DNA from: Piezodorus guildinii
Taxonomy: Eukaryota; Arthropoda; Insecta; Hemiptera; Pentatomidae
Length of the DNA stretch: 64,000 nucleotides
Assembly (NCBI GenBank): GCA_023052935.1
Contig: CM041294.1
Location: 99,331,616-99,395,615, forward strand
Reading direction: 5' to 3'
The translations under genes and the position numbers were made by a program. The notes below the pieces were generated by a model. The model did no database searches. It worked only from the letters and a program-made list of their open reading frames with translations, and was not told the DNA's origin. This document shows positions 28,555 through 38,661 of this stretch, one piece after another. Within the stretch, counting starts at the first letter, position 1; each line of letters starts with the position of its first letter.

Positions 28555-31239
28555 ATGAATTCACCTAACTCCTTATCCATTCTCCTTTGGAATGCGAATG
28601 GTGTTAGAAATCATACTAACGAACTGACTGCGTTGTTGCAAGACAAAACAATCGATGTTGCACTTATAACTGAAACAAGACTAACGACTAAACAGTACTT
28701 CAAAATACCGCAATACATCACATACCGTACTGACCACCCAGACGGCAAAGCCCATGCCGGTTCTGCTATCATTGTCCACCAATCCCTCTCTCATCATTTA
28801 CTCCCACTTCCCACCTATGATTTCCTACAAGCCACAGCCATAGTAATCAAGACTTTTTCCTTTCCGGTAACCCTCACATCTGCGTATTGCCCTCCTAAAC
28901 ATTCCATTTCCAATTCCGAATTTGTATCCTTCCTGGATTCCTTAGGAAATCGTTTCATTCTGGGTGCAGACTTAAACGCCAAGCATCAGCAGTGGGGTTC
29001 CAGAACCACGAATTCTCGGGGACGAAATTTGCTGTCTGCACTCAACTCCCGAAATTTTAATATCCTGCCTCCTGACTCCCCTACCTACTGGCCAACCGAT
29101 CCTAACCGCAATCCTGACATCCTCGACTTCTTTATCCACAGCGGATTAGGCTCCCTCAACATTTCTGTAACTCGCCTTGATGAACTATCCTCAGACCATA
29201 GTCCACTGATCCTAAAAGTATTTCTCACTCTAATTCCAAAACCCATTCCACCATCATTCATCCGAGGCCCTGTCAACTGGAACCTTTTCCGCCAAATCCT
29301 GACCGATAATATTGACCTCAGAGTAACCCTCAAAACCCCAGATGACCTAGATAATTCCGTCTATTCCTTTACCACCGCCATCCAACAAGCTGTCTGGACT
29401 GCCTCCTCTCCTAAACTCCCCAATATAAATCCTCACCAAAATCATTTTCCACAACATATTATAGACCTCATCCATACCAAACGCCGAGCAAGATCATTAT
29501 GGCAGCGCACCCGACACCCAACAGATCGCCGCTCCTATAACTTCTATTGTAGACAATTGAAGAGGGAGTTGGCGACCTTCCGTTCCCATTCCTTTAATTC
29601 CTACCTCTCCTCTCTATCAGCTCGTGATAATTCCCTGTGGAATATCACGAAAAAGATCCTAAAATACCATCAAGTTTCCCATCCTCTCCGACGTGGTGAT
29701 GACTCCTGGGCTGCGTCTGATGAAGATAAAGCCGAGGAATTCGCCACACACCTCTCCAAAGTTTTCACTCCTCACCCGGAATCCCACGCCAATCACACCG
29801 CAACAGTGCAAGACTTTCTTATGTCACCAATTCCACTTTCCCTACCTCCTAAAGCTATTAATCCCTCTGAGGTCAAATATCTTCTCCAAAAACTTACCCT
29901 CCGTAAATCTCCTGGACACGATCTCCTTACTCCCCAGATCCTCCGACAACTTCCGCAGAAAGCTATTATATTCCTTACTTATATTTACAACTGCATCCTA
30001 CGCACCACCTATTTTCCTCTGTTATGGAAACATTCCACTATCATTCTTTTTCTAAAACCAGGCAAACCTTCCAACAACACTTCATCCTACAGGCCTATTA
30101 GTCTACTCCCCATCCTCTCAAAAATTTTCGAAAGGCTTCTTCTTAAACGTATCCTACCCATATTAGAATCTCAAAATCTTCCTTCCCATCAGTTTGGATT
30201 CCGTCCTCAGCATTCCACAGTTCAACAGGGGCTCCGAGTTGTAGACCATATTTCCTCAGCTCTTGAATGCAAAGAGTATTGTTCTGGTGCGTTTCTGGAC
30301 ATTGCGCAAGCTTTTGACCGGGTATGGCACACTGGATTACTCTTCAAGCTGAAAACCCATTTACCCCAGTCTCTATACCTCATTCTCCGATCCTATCTCT
30401 CAAACCGTTCCTTCCGCGTTCGCTGTGGTGTAGAATTTTCTAACCTTTATCCCGTTGAGGCCGGTGTTCCTCAAGGCAGCGTCTTGGGACCCGTCCTCTA
30501 TATCCTTTACACTGCTGATATTCCTACACATCCTGATACCTTTCTGGCAACTTTTGCAGACGACACCGCCATCCTATCATCCAGTTCCAATCCTGAAACA
30601 GCATCCTTAAACCTGCAAAGACACCTTTCTCTTATCGAAGACTGGTGTAATGCTTGGCGCATTAAGGTGAACGAAGCCAAATGCAAACACGTAACTTTCA
30701 CTCTTCGACGAAACTCCTGTCCGCCAGTTTACTTCAATTCCATTCCAATTCCTCCTTCAGATACAGTCCGGTATCTTGGCTTACTATTAGACAAAAGATT
30801 GACTTGGAACCCACATACAAGACTTAAAAGACAAGAACTCAACCGACGATTCGGACAGTTATACCGACTACTCAACAGAAAATCTGAACTTACAGTTGAC
30901 AACAAATTATTAATCTACAGGACAATACTGAAGCCCATCTGGACCTACGGACTTGAACTGTGGGGGACAGCTAAACGTACTAACATCAAACGCATTCAAT
31001 CCTTTCAATCCAAAGTCCTCCGTACAATAGTAAATGCTCCTTATTATGTTTCCAACTATACCTTGCACCACGACCTTAATGTTCCTTTTATTTCAGACCT
31101 GATTCCATCCAAATTTTCCAAATTCCACCAGAATCTCATTCATCATCCTAATCCTCTAGCTCAATCCCTATCCAGCCCCACCCATCCATACAACCCACCT
31201 AGAAGGTTGAAACGGCAGTGGCCTCGTGACCTCTTATAA
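28555..31239 (+). CDS. Jockey B ORF2, endonuclease-reverse transcriptase
   Basis: An 894-residue enzyme, close to the usual length for this clade, that nicks chromosomal DNA and reverse transcribes the element RNA from the nick. The endonuclease spans residues 1-225: N13 (LLWNANGV), E40 (ITETRL), D139 and N141 (GADLNAKHQQWG), D214-H215 (SSDHSP). The RT spans about 490-750: SSYRPISLLPILSKIFE, HQFGFRPQHST, first catalytic Asp D582 in GAFLDIAQAFDRVW, EAGVPQGSVLGPVLY, catalytic FADD at 667-670 (D669, D670), then RYLGLLLDKRLTWNPHTRLK. The C-terminus has KPIWTYGLELWGTAK and RIQSFQSKVLRTIVNAPYY. No RNase H. All catalytic residues are present. The start ATG abuts the ORF1 stop, which suggests termination-reinitiation. 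Confidence 0.95.
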   Translation: MNSPNSLSILLWNANGVRNHTNELTALLQDKTIDVALITETRLTTKQYFKIPQYITYRTDHPDGKAHAGSAIIVHQSLSHHLLPLPTYDFLQATAIVIKTFSFPVTLTSAYCPPKHSISNSEFVSFLDSLGNRFILGADLNAKHQQWGSRTTNSRGRNLLSALNSRNFNILPPDSPTYWPTDPNRNPDILDFFIHSGLGSLNISVTRLDELSSDHSPLILKVFLTLIPKPIPPSFIRGPVNWNLFRQILTDNIDLRVTLKTPDDLDNSVYSFTTAIQQAVWTASSPKLPNINPHQNHFPQHIIDLIHTKRRARSLWQRTRHPTDRRSYNFYCRQLKRELATFRSHSFNSYLSSLSARDNSLWNITKKILKYHQVSHPLRRGDDSWAASDEDKAEEFATHLSKVFTPHPESHANHTATVQDFLMSPIPLSLPPKAINPSEVKYLLQKLTLRKSPGHDLLTPQILRQLPQKAIIFLTYIYNCILRTTYFPLLWKHSTIILFLKPGKPSNNTSSYRPISLLPILSKIFERLLLKRILPILESQNLPSHQFGFRPQHSTVQQGLRVVDHISSALECKEYCSGAFLDIAQAFDRVWHTGLLFKLKTHLPQSLYLILRSYLSNRSFRVRCGVEFSNLYPVEAGVPQGSVLGPVLYILYTADIPTHPDTFLATFADDTAILSSSSNPETASLNLQRHLSLIEDWCNAWRIKVNEAKCKHVTFTLRRNSCPPVYFNSIPIPPSDTVRYLGLLLDKRLTWNPHTRLKRQELNRRFGQLYRLLNRKSELTVDNKLLIYRTILKPIWTYGLELWGTAKRTNIKRIQSFQSKVLRTIVNAPYYVSNYTLHHDLNVPFISDLIPSKFSKFHQNLIHHPNPLAQSLSSPTHPYNPPRRLKRQWPRDLL

Positions 31240-31488
31240 CAAGTATATTGGAGTTCTAGCATTGGCTAGATTCTCCACTCACGTGCTGTATGCTTGTGAA
31301 TTGTATATAGGTATGAGTGACTATTTTATATATTTTTATTGATTTTATTTTGTATATATGTATATTTTATTATTATTATTATATAAATTTATAGTTTTGT
31401 ATATATCGTGTGAATGTAGTATGAATGTTGTACGGTATCACTATTAAAAATGTCCTGAATTGGACAGATTTGTAATATTGCTCAATGA

Positions 31489-31521
<33 letters not shown>
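31240..31521 (+). other. Jockey B copy 1 3' UTR and poly(A)
   Basis: It contains a stem-loop TCTAGC-ATTG-GCTAGA at 31255-31270, 16 bases after the stop, then AT-rich sequence and AATAAA merged with a long A run (about 31489-31521). It lacks the 120-bp hairpin cassette found in copies 2 and 3. Confidence 0.85.
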
Positions 31522-31525
<4 letters not shown>

Positions 31526-31531
31526 TTAGAT
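31522..31531 (+). repeat. Right TSD of full-length Jockey B
   Basis: ATATTTAGAT, matches 26905-26914. Confidence 0.9.
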
Positions 31532-32040
31532 TACGTTGGCCTTCCATTCTATAAAATTGTTCCTTTTTTAGCTATGGAACAATTAAGGAGGTTTGTAGAG
31601 CTCTAAATCACAATTAATAAATGATAGCTGCGCTGGTCGGTTTAATTCTGTGTAGAGGAAGGCAATATCAGCTGGTATTGCCCTATATTCCAGTCTCTTT
31701 GCCCGTTGCCGCTTCCCTAATTCCGGAATCTGCAATTATTTTCCAACTTATGAGCTTGTGTTTGTCTTCTTAATAAACTCCCTGCTTACTGGGTTAGTTC
31801 TCAGAACTTAAATTTAATAATTGCTTGTTCGGCAATTCCTGCAGTTGCAAAAATTCAGTCAATTAGTCGGTATTATTAAGTGAACTGTTTAAATACTGCT
31901 AATAACTTTGAAGATTTGGATCAACTTCTTTTACTTTCTGACCATGATTATATAGTTTTTATAAGTAAACATTTTTTTTTTTTTAGAATACGAAACATTA
32001 ATTGTATACCTAAAATTTAAGTCCTTAAAATTTATATTTC
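31532..32040. other. Spacer, no gene seen
   Basis: Slightly less AT-rich near 31630-31800. A short hairpin GGCAATA...TATTGCC lies at 31666-31687. No coding signal. Confidence 0.45.
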
Positions 32041-32052
32041 AAGATACCTAGT
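32041..32052 (+). repeat. Left TSD of family A copy 4
   Basis: AAGATACCTAGT, repeated at 33099-33110, where the leading As merge with the poly(A). Confidence 0.9.
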
Positions 32053-32091
32053 CTCCGCAAATTCCTCCCTCCTACATAGTTCCTTATCATC

Positions 32092-32955
32092 CAGTCCTAC
32101 CTCACTGGCAGATCCATCAAAGTAAATCATAATAATTCCTATTCATCCATTTTTAGTCAGTTTGCTGGTGTTCCTCAAGGCAGTATCCTAGGACCCATCC
32201 TTTACACAGTTTATACAGCTGATATCCCATCCCATCCTAACACTTTCCTTTCTACCTATGCTGATGACACATGTGTGTTATCAGTCAATGCTGGTCCAAC
32301 TATTGCCTCTCAAACTCTCCAATCCCACATCAGAGACCTTGAAGTATGGTGTCAGAACTGGAGAATTAAAATAAATTTCAAGGAATCCAACCAAATTACC
32401 TTTACCCTTCGTCGTAAACCAATGACATTCTGCCCTACTGTCTCCTTCAATAATACTCCTCTTGTCCCGGTTGAACAGATCCGATATCTAGGATTACACC
32501 TTGACAAACGCCTTACATGGAACCCTCATACAAGACTGAAACGACAAGAAATTGCACGACGTTTTCGACTACTTCTACACTTACTAGGCAAACGTTCCAA
32601 TCTTCCACTTAACTACAAAAGGCTCATCTACATGACTATCATACGGCCTATATGGACTTACGGAGTAGAGCTTTGGGGCTCTACTAAACCATCAAATTCT
32701 TCCCGTATCCAATCCCTACAATCCAAAATCCTTCGTAAAATCCTCAATGCTCCTTATTTTGTAACTAATAAACTGATCCACAAAGACCTTAATATTCCGT
32801 ATGTTGCTGATTTAGCCCGATCTAGATACCATTCCTTTTATGACAAACTCCATTCCCACCCTAATCCTCTAGTTTCAATCCTTTCTTCCTCTTCAATTCC
32901 CGACAATCCTCCGAGGCGTCTGAAAAGGAGATGGCCCCGAGACCTTCTAGTTTAG
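32092..32955 (+). pseudogene. Family A ORF2 fragment (RT core to C-terminus)
   Basis: Open from about 32092 (SYLTGRSIKV) to the stop at 32955. FAGVPQGSILGPILYTVY leads into TADIPSHPNTFLSTYADDTC, with the YADD catalytic pair at about 32255-32266. Then DLEVWCQNWRIKINFKESNQ, ITFTLRRKPMTFCPTVSF, RYLGLHLDKRLTWNPHTRLK, YGVELWGSTKPSNSSRIQSL and a PRRLKRRWPRDLLV end. An upstream in-frame TAG in the truncated edge prevents extension. Endonuclease, gag and the first RT blocks are absent, so it is a dead copy despite a long clean frame. Compared with family B ORF2 it shares the layout, with many substitutions throughout, so it is a separate family in the same clade. Confidence 0.88.
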
Positions 32956-33098
32956 AATAGTTACAGGAGTGCTACCATTGGGTAGTTCTTCTACAAGTCT
33001 CTTTCATGTCATTTTTCTAATATCATATTTACTTGATGTATTTTTTTTTAGTACAGTTGTAAATTTTAATAAAATATGTAAAAAAAAAAAAAAAAAAA
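32956..33098 (+). other. Family A 3' UTR with stem-loop
   Basis: Hairpin CTACC-ATTG-GGTAG at 32972-32985 soon after the stop (GGAGTG precedes it), then AATAAA-like AATAAAATATG and the A tail. The same position carries ATGCC-AATG-GGCAT in the copy at 53145. Confidence 0.8.
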
Positions 33099-33110
33099 AA
33101 GATACCTAGT

Positions 33111-33370
33111 ATCTTAATATCTAATAAATAAATATTCATCCGGTTCGTCATCTATTGCTTTAATTTTCTAATGATTCAGCAATTTTTTTTTTTTCTTCGG
33201 AAATATGGATAACTGAGTTTGACCTTAATTAATTCGAAACAGAATTTTAATAAATGTGAGATGAATATGTGCAATGTTTACCTGTGAGTTTTTAACCGAA
33301 ATTAAAGTATACCGAACTGTAGGTGCCACTTTGTACTAAGTATTTAAAAAGTTTTCTAGAAATCTGCTCT
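33111..33370. other. AT-rich spacer, no gene seen
   Basis: AT-rich, nothing recognised. Confidence 0.5.
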
Positions 33371-33380
33371 AAAAACCATT
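33371..33380 (+). repeat. Left TSD of Jockey B copy 2
   Basis: AAAAACCATT, repeated at 36267-36276 after the A-rich tail. The leading As are ambiguous. Confidence 0.8.
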
Positions 33381-35771
33381 GTTATCAAAACCTTTTCCTT
33401 TCCGCTTATCATTGCATCAGCATACTGCCCTCCTAAACATCCCATTTCCTCTGCCCAATTTGAATCCTTTCTCAACTACTTGGGTAATCACTTCATTTTG
33501 GGTGCAGACTTAAACGCTAAGAACCAACAGTGGGGTTCTAGAACCACCAATTCTCGTGGACGGACATTGCAGTCTGCACTCAACTCCCGACGCTTTCATC
33601 TCCTACCTCCCGATTCTCCTACCTACTGGCCAACAGATCCTAGCCGTAATCCTGACATCCTCGACTTCTTCATCCACAGCGGATTAGGCTCTCTTAATTT
33701 TTCCATAGCTCGCCTTGATGAACTATCCTCTGATCATAGTCCATTGATTCTAAATGTATCCATAACACCTATTCCTAAACCTATCCCACCGTCATTCATT
33801 AGAGGCCCTGTCAACTGGAACCTCTTCCGTGAAATCCTCACTAATGATATTGACCTCAGAGTGATTCTCAAAACCCCAAATGACCTTGACGACGCCGTAA
33901 ATTCCTTTACAACCGCTATTCAACAAGCCGCCTGGACTGCCTCCTCTCCCAAACAATCCCAAATAATTCCTTATAAAAGCCATTTACCACAACACCTGAC
34001 AGACCTCATCAACAGCAAACGCCGAGCCAGAACATTATGGCAACGCACCCGCCACCCAGAGGATCGCCGCTCCTATAACTTTTTTTGTAGAAAATTAAAG
34101 CGGGAGTTGGCGATCTTCCGATCCCAATCCTACAATACTTACCTCTCCTCTCTCTCGACTCGTGACAATTCCTTGTGGAATGTCACGAGGAGAATTCTAA
34201 AATCCCCCCTGATATCCCATCCTCTCCGGCGTAGTGATAATTCCTGGACTGCTTCTGACAAAGATAGGGCCCAGGAATTTGCACTACACCTTTCCAAGGT
34301 ATTCACTCCTCATTCTGATCTCAATCCAACCCATACCGCAATAGTTGAAGAGTTCCTTACGTCACCGATACCAATTTCCTTACCACCTAAAGCAATCAAT
34401 CCCTCTGAGGTCAAATATCTGCTTCAAAAGCTTCCTCTCCGTAAATCCCCTGGATACGATCTCCTTACTCCTCAAATCCTAAGACAACTTCCACCTAAAG
34501 CCATTACATTCCTTACATATATCTATAACTGTATCCTACGCACTACCTATTTCCCTCTGTTGTGGAAACACTCGACTATCATCCTTTTCCTAAAACCAGG
34601 CAAACCATCCAACTGTACGTCATCCTATAGACCTATTAGCCTTCTTCCGATCCTCTCCAAAATCTTCGAAAAACTCCTATTAAAACGAATCCTAGCCAAA
34701 TTTCACAATTTTCCTTCACACCAGTTTGGATTCCGTCCTCAACATTCCACGGTTCAGCAAGGACTCCGAGTTGTAGACCACATTTCCTCCGCCCTTGAGT
34801 GCAAGGAGTATTGTTCGGGTGCCTTTCTGGACATAGCTCAAGCTTTTGACCGGGTGTGGCACCCGGGACTGCTCTTTAAGCTCAAAACCCATTTACCTCA
34901 ATCCTTATACCTAATCCTCCGATCCTATTTATCCAACCGCTCCTTCCGAGTTCGCTGTGGTTCCGAATTTTCCGAACAATATACTGTTGAGGCCGGTGTT
35001 CCTCAAGGCAGCGTCTTAGGACCCGTCCTCTACATCCTCTTCACCGCCGATATCCCTACCGATCCCAATACCTTTCTGGCAACATTTGCTGATGACACAG
35101 CCATTTTATCATCCAATTCCGATCCTGAAGCAGCATCGCTAAATCTCCAAAAGCACCTTTCCCTTGTCGAAGACTGGTGCAATGCTTGGCGCATTAAGGT
35201 GAACGAAAGCAAATGCACTCACGTCACATTCACCCTTCGACGCAAATCCTGTCCAACGGTTAATTTCAATTCCATACCTCTTCCTTCCTCAGACACAGTC
35301 CGGTATCTCGGCTTTTTACTAGACAAAAGACTGACGTGGAACCCACATACAAGACTAAAAAGAAAAGAACTCAACCGCAGATTCGGCCAGTTATACAGAC
35401 TACTAAACAGAAAATCTCATCTTACAGTTGACAACAAATTACTAATATACAAGACAGTATTGAAACCTATATGGACCTACGGACTTGAACTGTGGGGAAC
35501 AGCTAAACATTCTAACATCAAACGCATCCAATCCTTCCAATCCAAAGTCCTCCGAACAATAGTTAATGCTCCTTATTACGTTACCAACTGTACCCTACAC
35601 CATGACCTTAATATTCCGTTTGTTTTAGACCTGGTTCCATCCAAATTTTCCAAATTTCATCAGAACCTTAGTCATCATCCTAACCCTCTAGCGCAATCCC
35701 TATCCAGCACCACCCATCCCTACAATCCTCCTCGAAGATTGAAACGGCAGTGGCCACGAGACCTATTGTAA
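33381..35771 (+). CDS. Jockey B ORF2, 5'-truncated (copy 2)
   Basis: Open in one frame from the 5' junction (VIKTFSFPLIIASAYCPPKH) to the stop at 35771, about 796 codons. No native start remains, and the first ATG lies inside. The endonuclease keeps ILGADLNAKNQQWG and SSDHSP but has lost the N-terminal Asn and Glu motifs, so DNA nicking should be lost. The RT keeps YRPISLLPILSKIFEKLL, GAFLDIAQAFDRVW, EAGVPQGSVLGP, and FADD near 35085-35096. Indels relative to copy 1 are in frame (two residues fewer before PSHQFGF). The clean frame implies recent insertion. A source copy with gag and a complete ORF2 must have existed elsewhere. Confidence 0.92.
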   Translation, partial: VIKTFSFPLIIASAYCPPKHPISSAQFESFLNYLGNHFILGADLNAKNQQWGSRTTNSRGRTLQSALNSRRFHLLPPDSPTYWPTDPSRNPDILDFFIHSGLGSLNFSIARLDELSSDHSPLILNVSITPIPKPIPPSFIRGPVNWNLFREILTNDIDLRVILKTPNDLDDAVNSFTTAIQQAAWTASSPKQSQIIPYKSHLPQHLTDLINSKRRARTLWQRTRHPEDRRSYNFFCRKLKRELAIFRSQSYNTYLSSLSTRDNSLWNVTRRILKSPLISHPLRRSDNSWTASDKDRAQEFALHLSKVFTPHSDLNPTHTAIVEEFLTSPIPISLPPKAINPSEVKYLLQKLPLRKSPGYDLLTPQILRQLPPKAITFLTYIYNCILRTTYFPLLWKHSTIILFLKPGKPSNCTSSYRPISLLPILSKIFEKLLLKRILAKFHNFPSHQFGFRPQHSTVQQGLRVVDHISSALECKEYCSGAFLDIAQAFDRVWHPGLLFKLKTHLPQSLYLILRSYLSNRSFRVRCGSEFSEQYTVEAGVPQGSVLGPVLYILFTADIPTDPNTFLATFADDTAILSSNSDPEAASLNLQKHLSLVEDWCNAWRIKVNESKCTHVTFTLRRKSCPTVNFNSIPLPSSDTVRYLGFLLDKRLTWNPHTRLKRKELNRRFGQLYRLLNRKSHLTVDNKLLIYKTVLKPIWTYGLELWGTAKHSNIKRIQSFQSKVLRTIVNAPYYVTNCTLHHDLNIPFVLDLVPSKFSKFHQNLSHHPNPLAQSLSSTTHPYNPPRRLKRQWPRDLL

Positions 35772-36079
35772 ACATTTAAACTGGAGTTCTGACAATGGTC
35801 AGATCCTCCACTCATGTACGGTATGTTTGTGGCTACAGCGCCCTAACTCAGCCTCCACTGGCTCAGACCAGTGATGCGGCTGAGATAGAGGCGCTGGGAT
35901 CTCTTGGATTCCGCTTTTTCCTCCACAAGTGGAGGGAAAAGCGCTTGCTGGGGTCCCTTTAGCAATTGTATACATTGTATATAGTTATGATTGTGTGTAA
36001 GATGTTTATTTATTTGCCAACTTTTTATTTATCTCAATAATAGGTTTTTGTTTTGTTTTTTATTTATTATTATTATTTT

Positions 36080-36129
<50 letters not shown>

Positions 36130-36266
36130 TTTATTTATGTTCTATTTTATGTAATTTGACCATTATTATTATTTTCTGATATATATAGTATGAATGTGGT
36201 CTCTTATCAATATTATTATTGTTCATTTTGTAACAAATTGTAATATATCTCAATAAAAATAATAAA
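35772..36266 (+). other. Family B copy 2 3' UTR with two hairpins
   Basis: Stem-loop TCTGAC-AATG-GTCAGA at 35788-35803. Then CTCAGCC...CACTGG...CCAGTG...GGCTGAG (35847-35884) as a nested hairpin, and a 15-bp arm hairpin CGCTTTTTCCTCCAC (35912-35926) with GTGGAGGGAAAAGCG (35929-35943), one mismatch. Then T-rich sequence, TA repeat and a short A-rich end. Confidence 0.85.
36085..36127. repeat. (TA)n microsatellite
   Basis: About 21 TA units inside the 3' UTR of Jockey B copy 2. It is absent at this length from copies 1 and 3. Confidence 0.95.
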
Positions 36267-36276
36267 AAAAACCATT

Positions 36277-37479
36277 TTGATTCAATTAGTTATATCAACT
36301 ATACGGGGGTTTTCTCTGGGGTAAGAGTGGGTGATTTATACCGAAAAAAAAATCAAAGATACTGAGACGCGAATTTTATTATCATTATATCTTCAAAGTT
36401 ACGTTATCAGGTTGCCGGACAACGCTCACGGAAGAAAATTGCGGGTAAACCCTTTCCGCCACCCTGCCCCGCAAATTATCTTACTTTTCACATATGGGTT
36501 TTATCTTCATTACAATATCTCGAAAAAGATGGCTGTATTAAGGTAGGAAATATAAAAATTATGTAAATATAATGTATAAAACTAGAATAACTCATTAGTA
36601 TAAAATGTGTAGAGGTTACTTCTACTTCCAAACACGCAATATCTATCTATCTAACGGCGCTCTGGTCCTTGTAGGACCTTGGTCTCCTCAGTGATCCTAA
36701 ATTACCTAAATTACTAATTTACCAAATTAATATGCCTATAGACAGTATCTCAAAAAAAAAAAATTATATTTTTGAACATTTTAGCCTCTCCTTCCCCTCG
36801 ACCAAAATCCAACCTAATCCTTGCTAACAGGGCTAAAATATCGAATTAATATAACTTTATTCTTATAAATTACCTTAAATTTTTTTATTTTGAATCATTA
36901 TATGTCTCTAATGTCCAGTAATAATAACTCGTGTATGCGTTTGAACTATAAAATAATTTCATTATCAATAAGAGGTTAGTTTTTTCCAAGATTTTTTTTT
37001 AAGTAATAGTATAAATATACTCTTAGAAAGTTAAAATATTAAAAAATATATATATCATTAAATATTAAGATGATTCCTAATGTGCTAACTTTGTTTTGAT
37101 AATTCATTATATTATAAGTTCAATGGATAGTTAATAATTTTTAAGTTCAATGTTTCTAATTTACATTTGTTTTTTTACCAAATTTTATGAAAAAGATAGA
37201 AAAAACTAATTCAAACAAATATTTCCTATTCTTTTGTATCATATTTTAATAAAATAATAATTTTCAGTGGGCACTAAGTGCTATTTTTTTTGGAAGGTGG
37301 CGATAGGACAAAAATGTTTGAGGACTACAGCCTCAACTATAATGAATAACCATTTTTTCATTTAAAAACTTATTTTCTAGAACTATTCGTTGAATTGTAT
37401 AGCTATGATACCGTTGGAAAGAGAAACATTTTTTGGGAAATCAATATTAAAAAAAAAGTAATAGAATTTAATAAAGACT
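36277..37479. other. AT-rich spacer, no gene seen
   Basis: Mostly AT-rich. The open frame 36331-36546 (GC-richer in 36400-36480) has no recognisable domain. A small hairpin GGTCC-TTGTA-GGACC occurs at 36664-36678. Confidence 0.45.
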
Positions 37480-37960
37480 GGTTCACAATCACTCAAGTCT
37501 TTCGGACTTACAAGTGAGTACCTAACAATGTTAGACGATTATCAGAAGTCTGTCCACTTCATCAGGGCCCCAGGACTTGCGGGTATCACTGGGAATGAGA
37601 AGGATGTCAAACCTGCCGGAGAGACGCTGGGTTTCCCTGAAAGAGAAACTATATCCTCACTGCCGCAGAACGTGCCCATCTGTGAAAGAACATTCACAAA
37701 TCATGTGGGATATTCCATGACGTTGAGAATCCTCCAAGAAAGTTTAAAACTTGGCATGGACAACCTGAGACCGCAGAGAAAAAGCCACGGTTACTCGCCT
37801 TGGTACTGAACAGCCGACTAATACACATCCACCTAAGGACCAAGAAAGTAGCTAAAAATGCCAAACATGCAACAGCAACCTCACTATCAGGTATTCGAGG
37901 AATATCGGTAATGCTAGTTCGTATTGTCAAAGCTTAAAATACACAAGATATATCAAGAAT
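37480..37960 (+). pseudogene. LINE ORF2 remnant, RNase H region
   Basis: The frame at 37528-37809 begins VHFIRAPGLAGITGNEKDVK, which matches the RNase H signature FxWxPGHxGIxGNExAD with the His and the final AD altered. After a frameshift the frame ESLKTWHGQPETAEKKPRLL and LALVLNSRLIHIHLRTKKVA follows, as in the segment after RNase H in I- and LOA-type elements. The element type is uncertain, because no RT remains. It is non-functional. Confidence 0.65.
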
Positions 37961-38648
37961 GACAACGAAGCCATTATTAATAGGGCATTTCAATTTATTT
38001 TTCGAACCAGACTGATGTTCAGCTTTTACGCTCAATAACTGTTTCATTTTATATTCCTTCTTTTATGTCTTTTTTTACTTTTATCAATTTGTTCTCTTTA
38101 ATTAAACTTCTCAATAAATGTCCGTAACTATAAACCTAACAATAAAAACCAATGGTAATTGATGACTGTTACTGTTTTTGTTGCTTTTCTTTTTTCACTT
38201 TTGTAAATTGTTCGCGGTTTTTTTCGGTTGAAAAAACCTAATATTTTTTTTCTATCTTTAGAAATAACTGAGTTATTGAATAAAATCCTTTTAATCGGCC
38301 GCCATTTTAAAACTAACCAGCTGATATTAACTTCTAGGTGTTAAGATCATCGTTGAATGGAGTAGTATTTTTGTGGCGAATTAAAAAACAATGGTCCAGT
38401 AGTTTCGGAAAAATGCCGCGGACGCGGAAGGTTTTTTTTTAAAATTTTTATTCGTTATTCGTATTCTACGCATCTTGAAACGTTAGCTCACGAATTTTGA
38501 GCAGGGGTAATTTTTATTTTTGGTCGATTACAAAGATTGAAAATAATAAACCAATATGTACTTTACCTGTCATTACCTACTTATTCGTGGTTACGAATAA
38601 GTAGTTTTAAATATCTTAACAACATTACTAAATTCCATTCACTTATTA
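37961..38648. other. Spacer, no gene seen
   Basis: AT-rich with a few GC-richer words. Nothing recognised. Confidence 0.45.
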
Positions 38649-38661
38649 AATTCATTTAAGC
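38649..38661 (+). repeat. 13-bp direct repeat flanking family C copy 1 (left)
   Basis: AATTCATTTAAGC, again at 40925-40937. Probably the TSD of the enclosed element, although no poly(A) precedes it. Confidence 0.7.

Larger units (their letters stand above)
26915..31521 (+). mobile_element. Full-length Jockey-clade retrotransposon (family B copy 1)
   Basis: About 4.6 kb between 10-bp TSDs: 5' UTR 26915-27237, ORF1 27238-28554, ORF2 28555-31239, 3' UTR and a poly(A) of about 30 A ending near 31521. Both ORFs are intact, with all catalytic motifs present. The lineage is Jockey because it has a gag with a PRE_C2HC-type region plus three zinc knuckles, and an endonuclease-RT without RNase H. Two 5'-truncated relatives lie at 33381-36266 and 43324-44315. 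It is the most likely currently competent element in this window. Confidence 0.93.
32053..33098 (+). mobile_element. 5'-truncated Jockey-like element, family A copy 4
   Basis: 1046 bp between 12-bp TSDs: partial ORF2, 3' UTR and a clean A tail of about 20. It is the best preserved family A copy. The 5' truncation point is close to that inferred for copies at 472 and 10490. Confidence 0.92.
33381..36266 (+). mobile_element. 5'-truncated Jockey element, family B copy 2
   Basis: 2.9 kb lacking ORF1 and the first about 95 codons of ORF2, with a long 3' UTR that includes a hairpin cassette (35847-35943) and a TA microsatellite (36085-36127). Its 3' UTR matches copy 3 rather than copy 1, so copies 2 and 3 form a subfamily. 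Confidence 0.92.
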
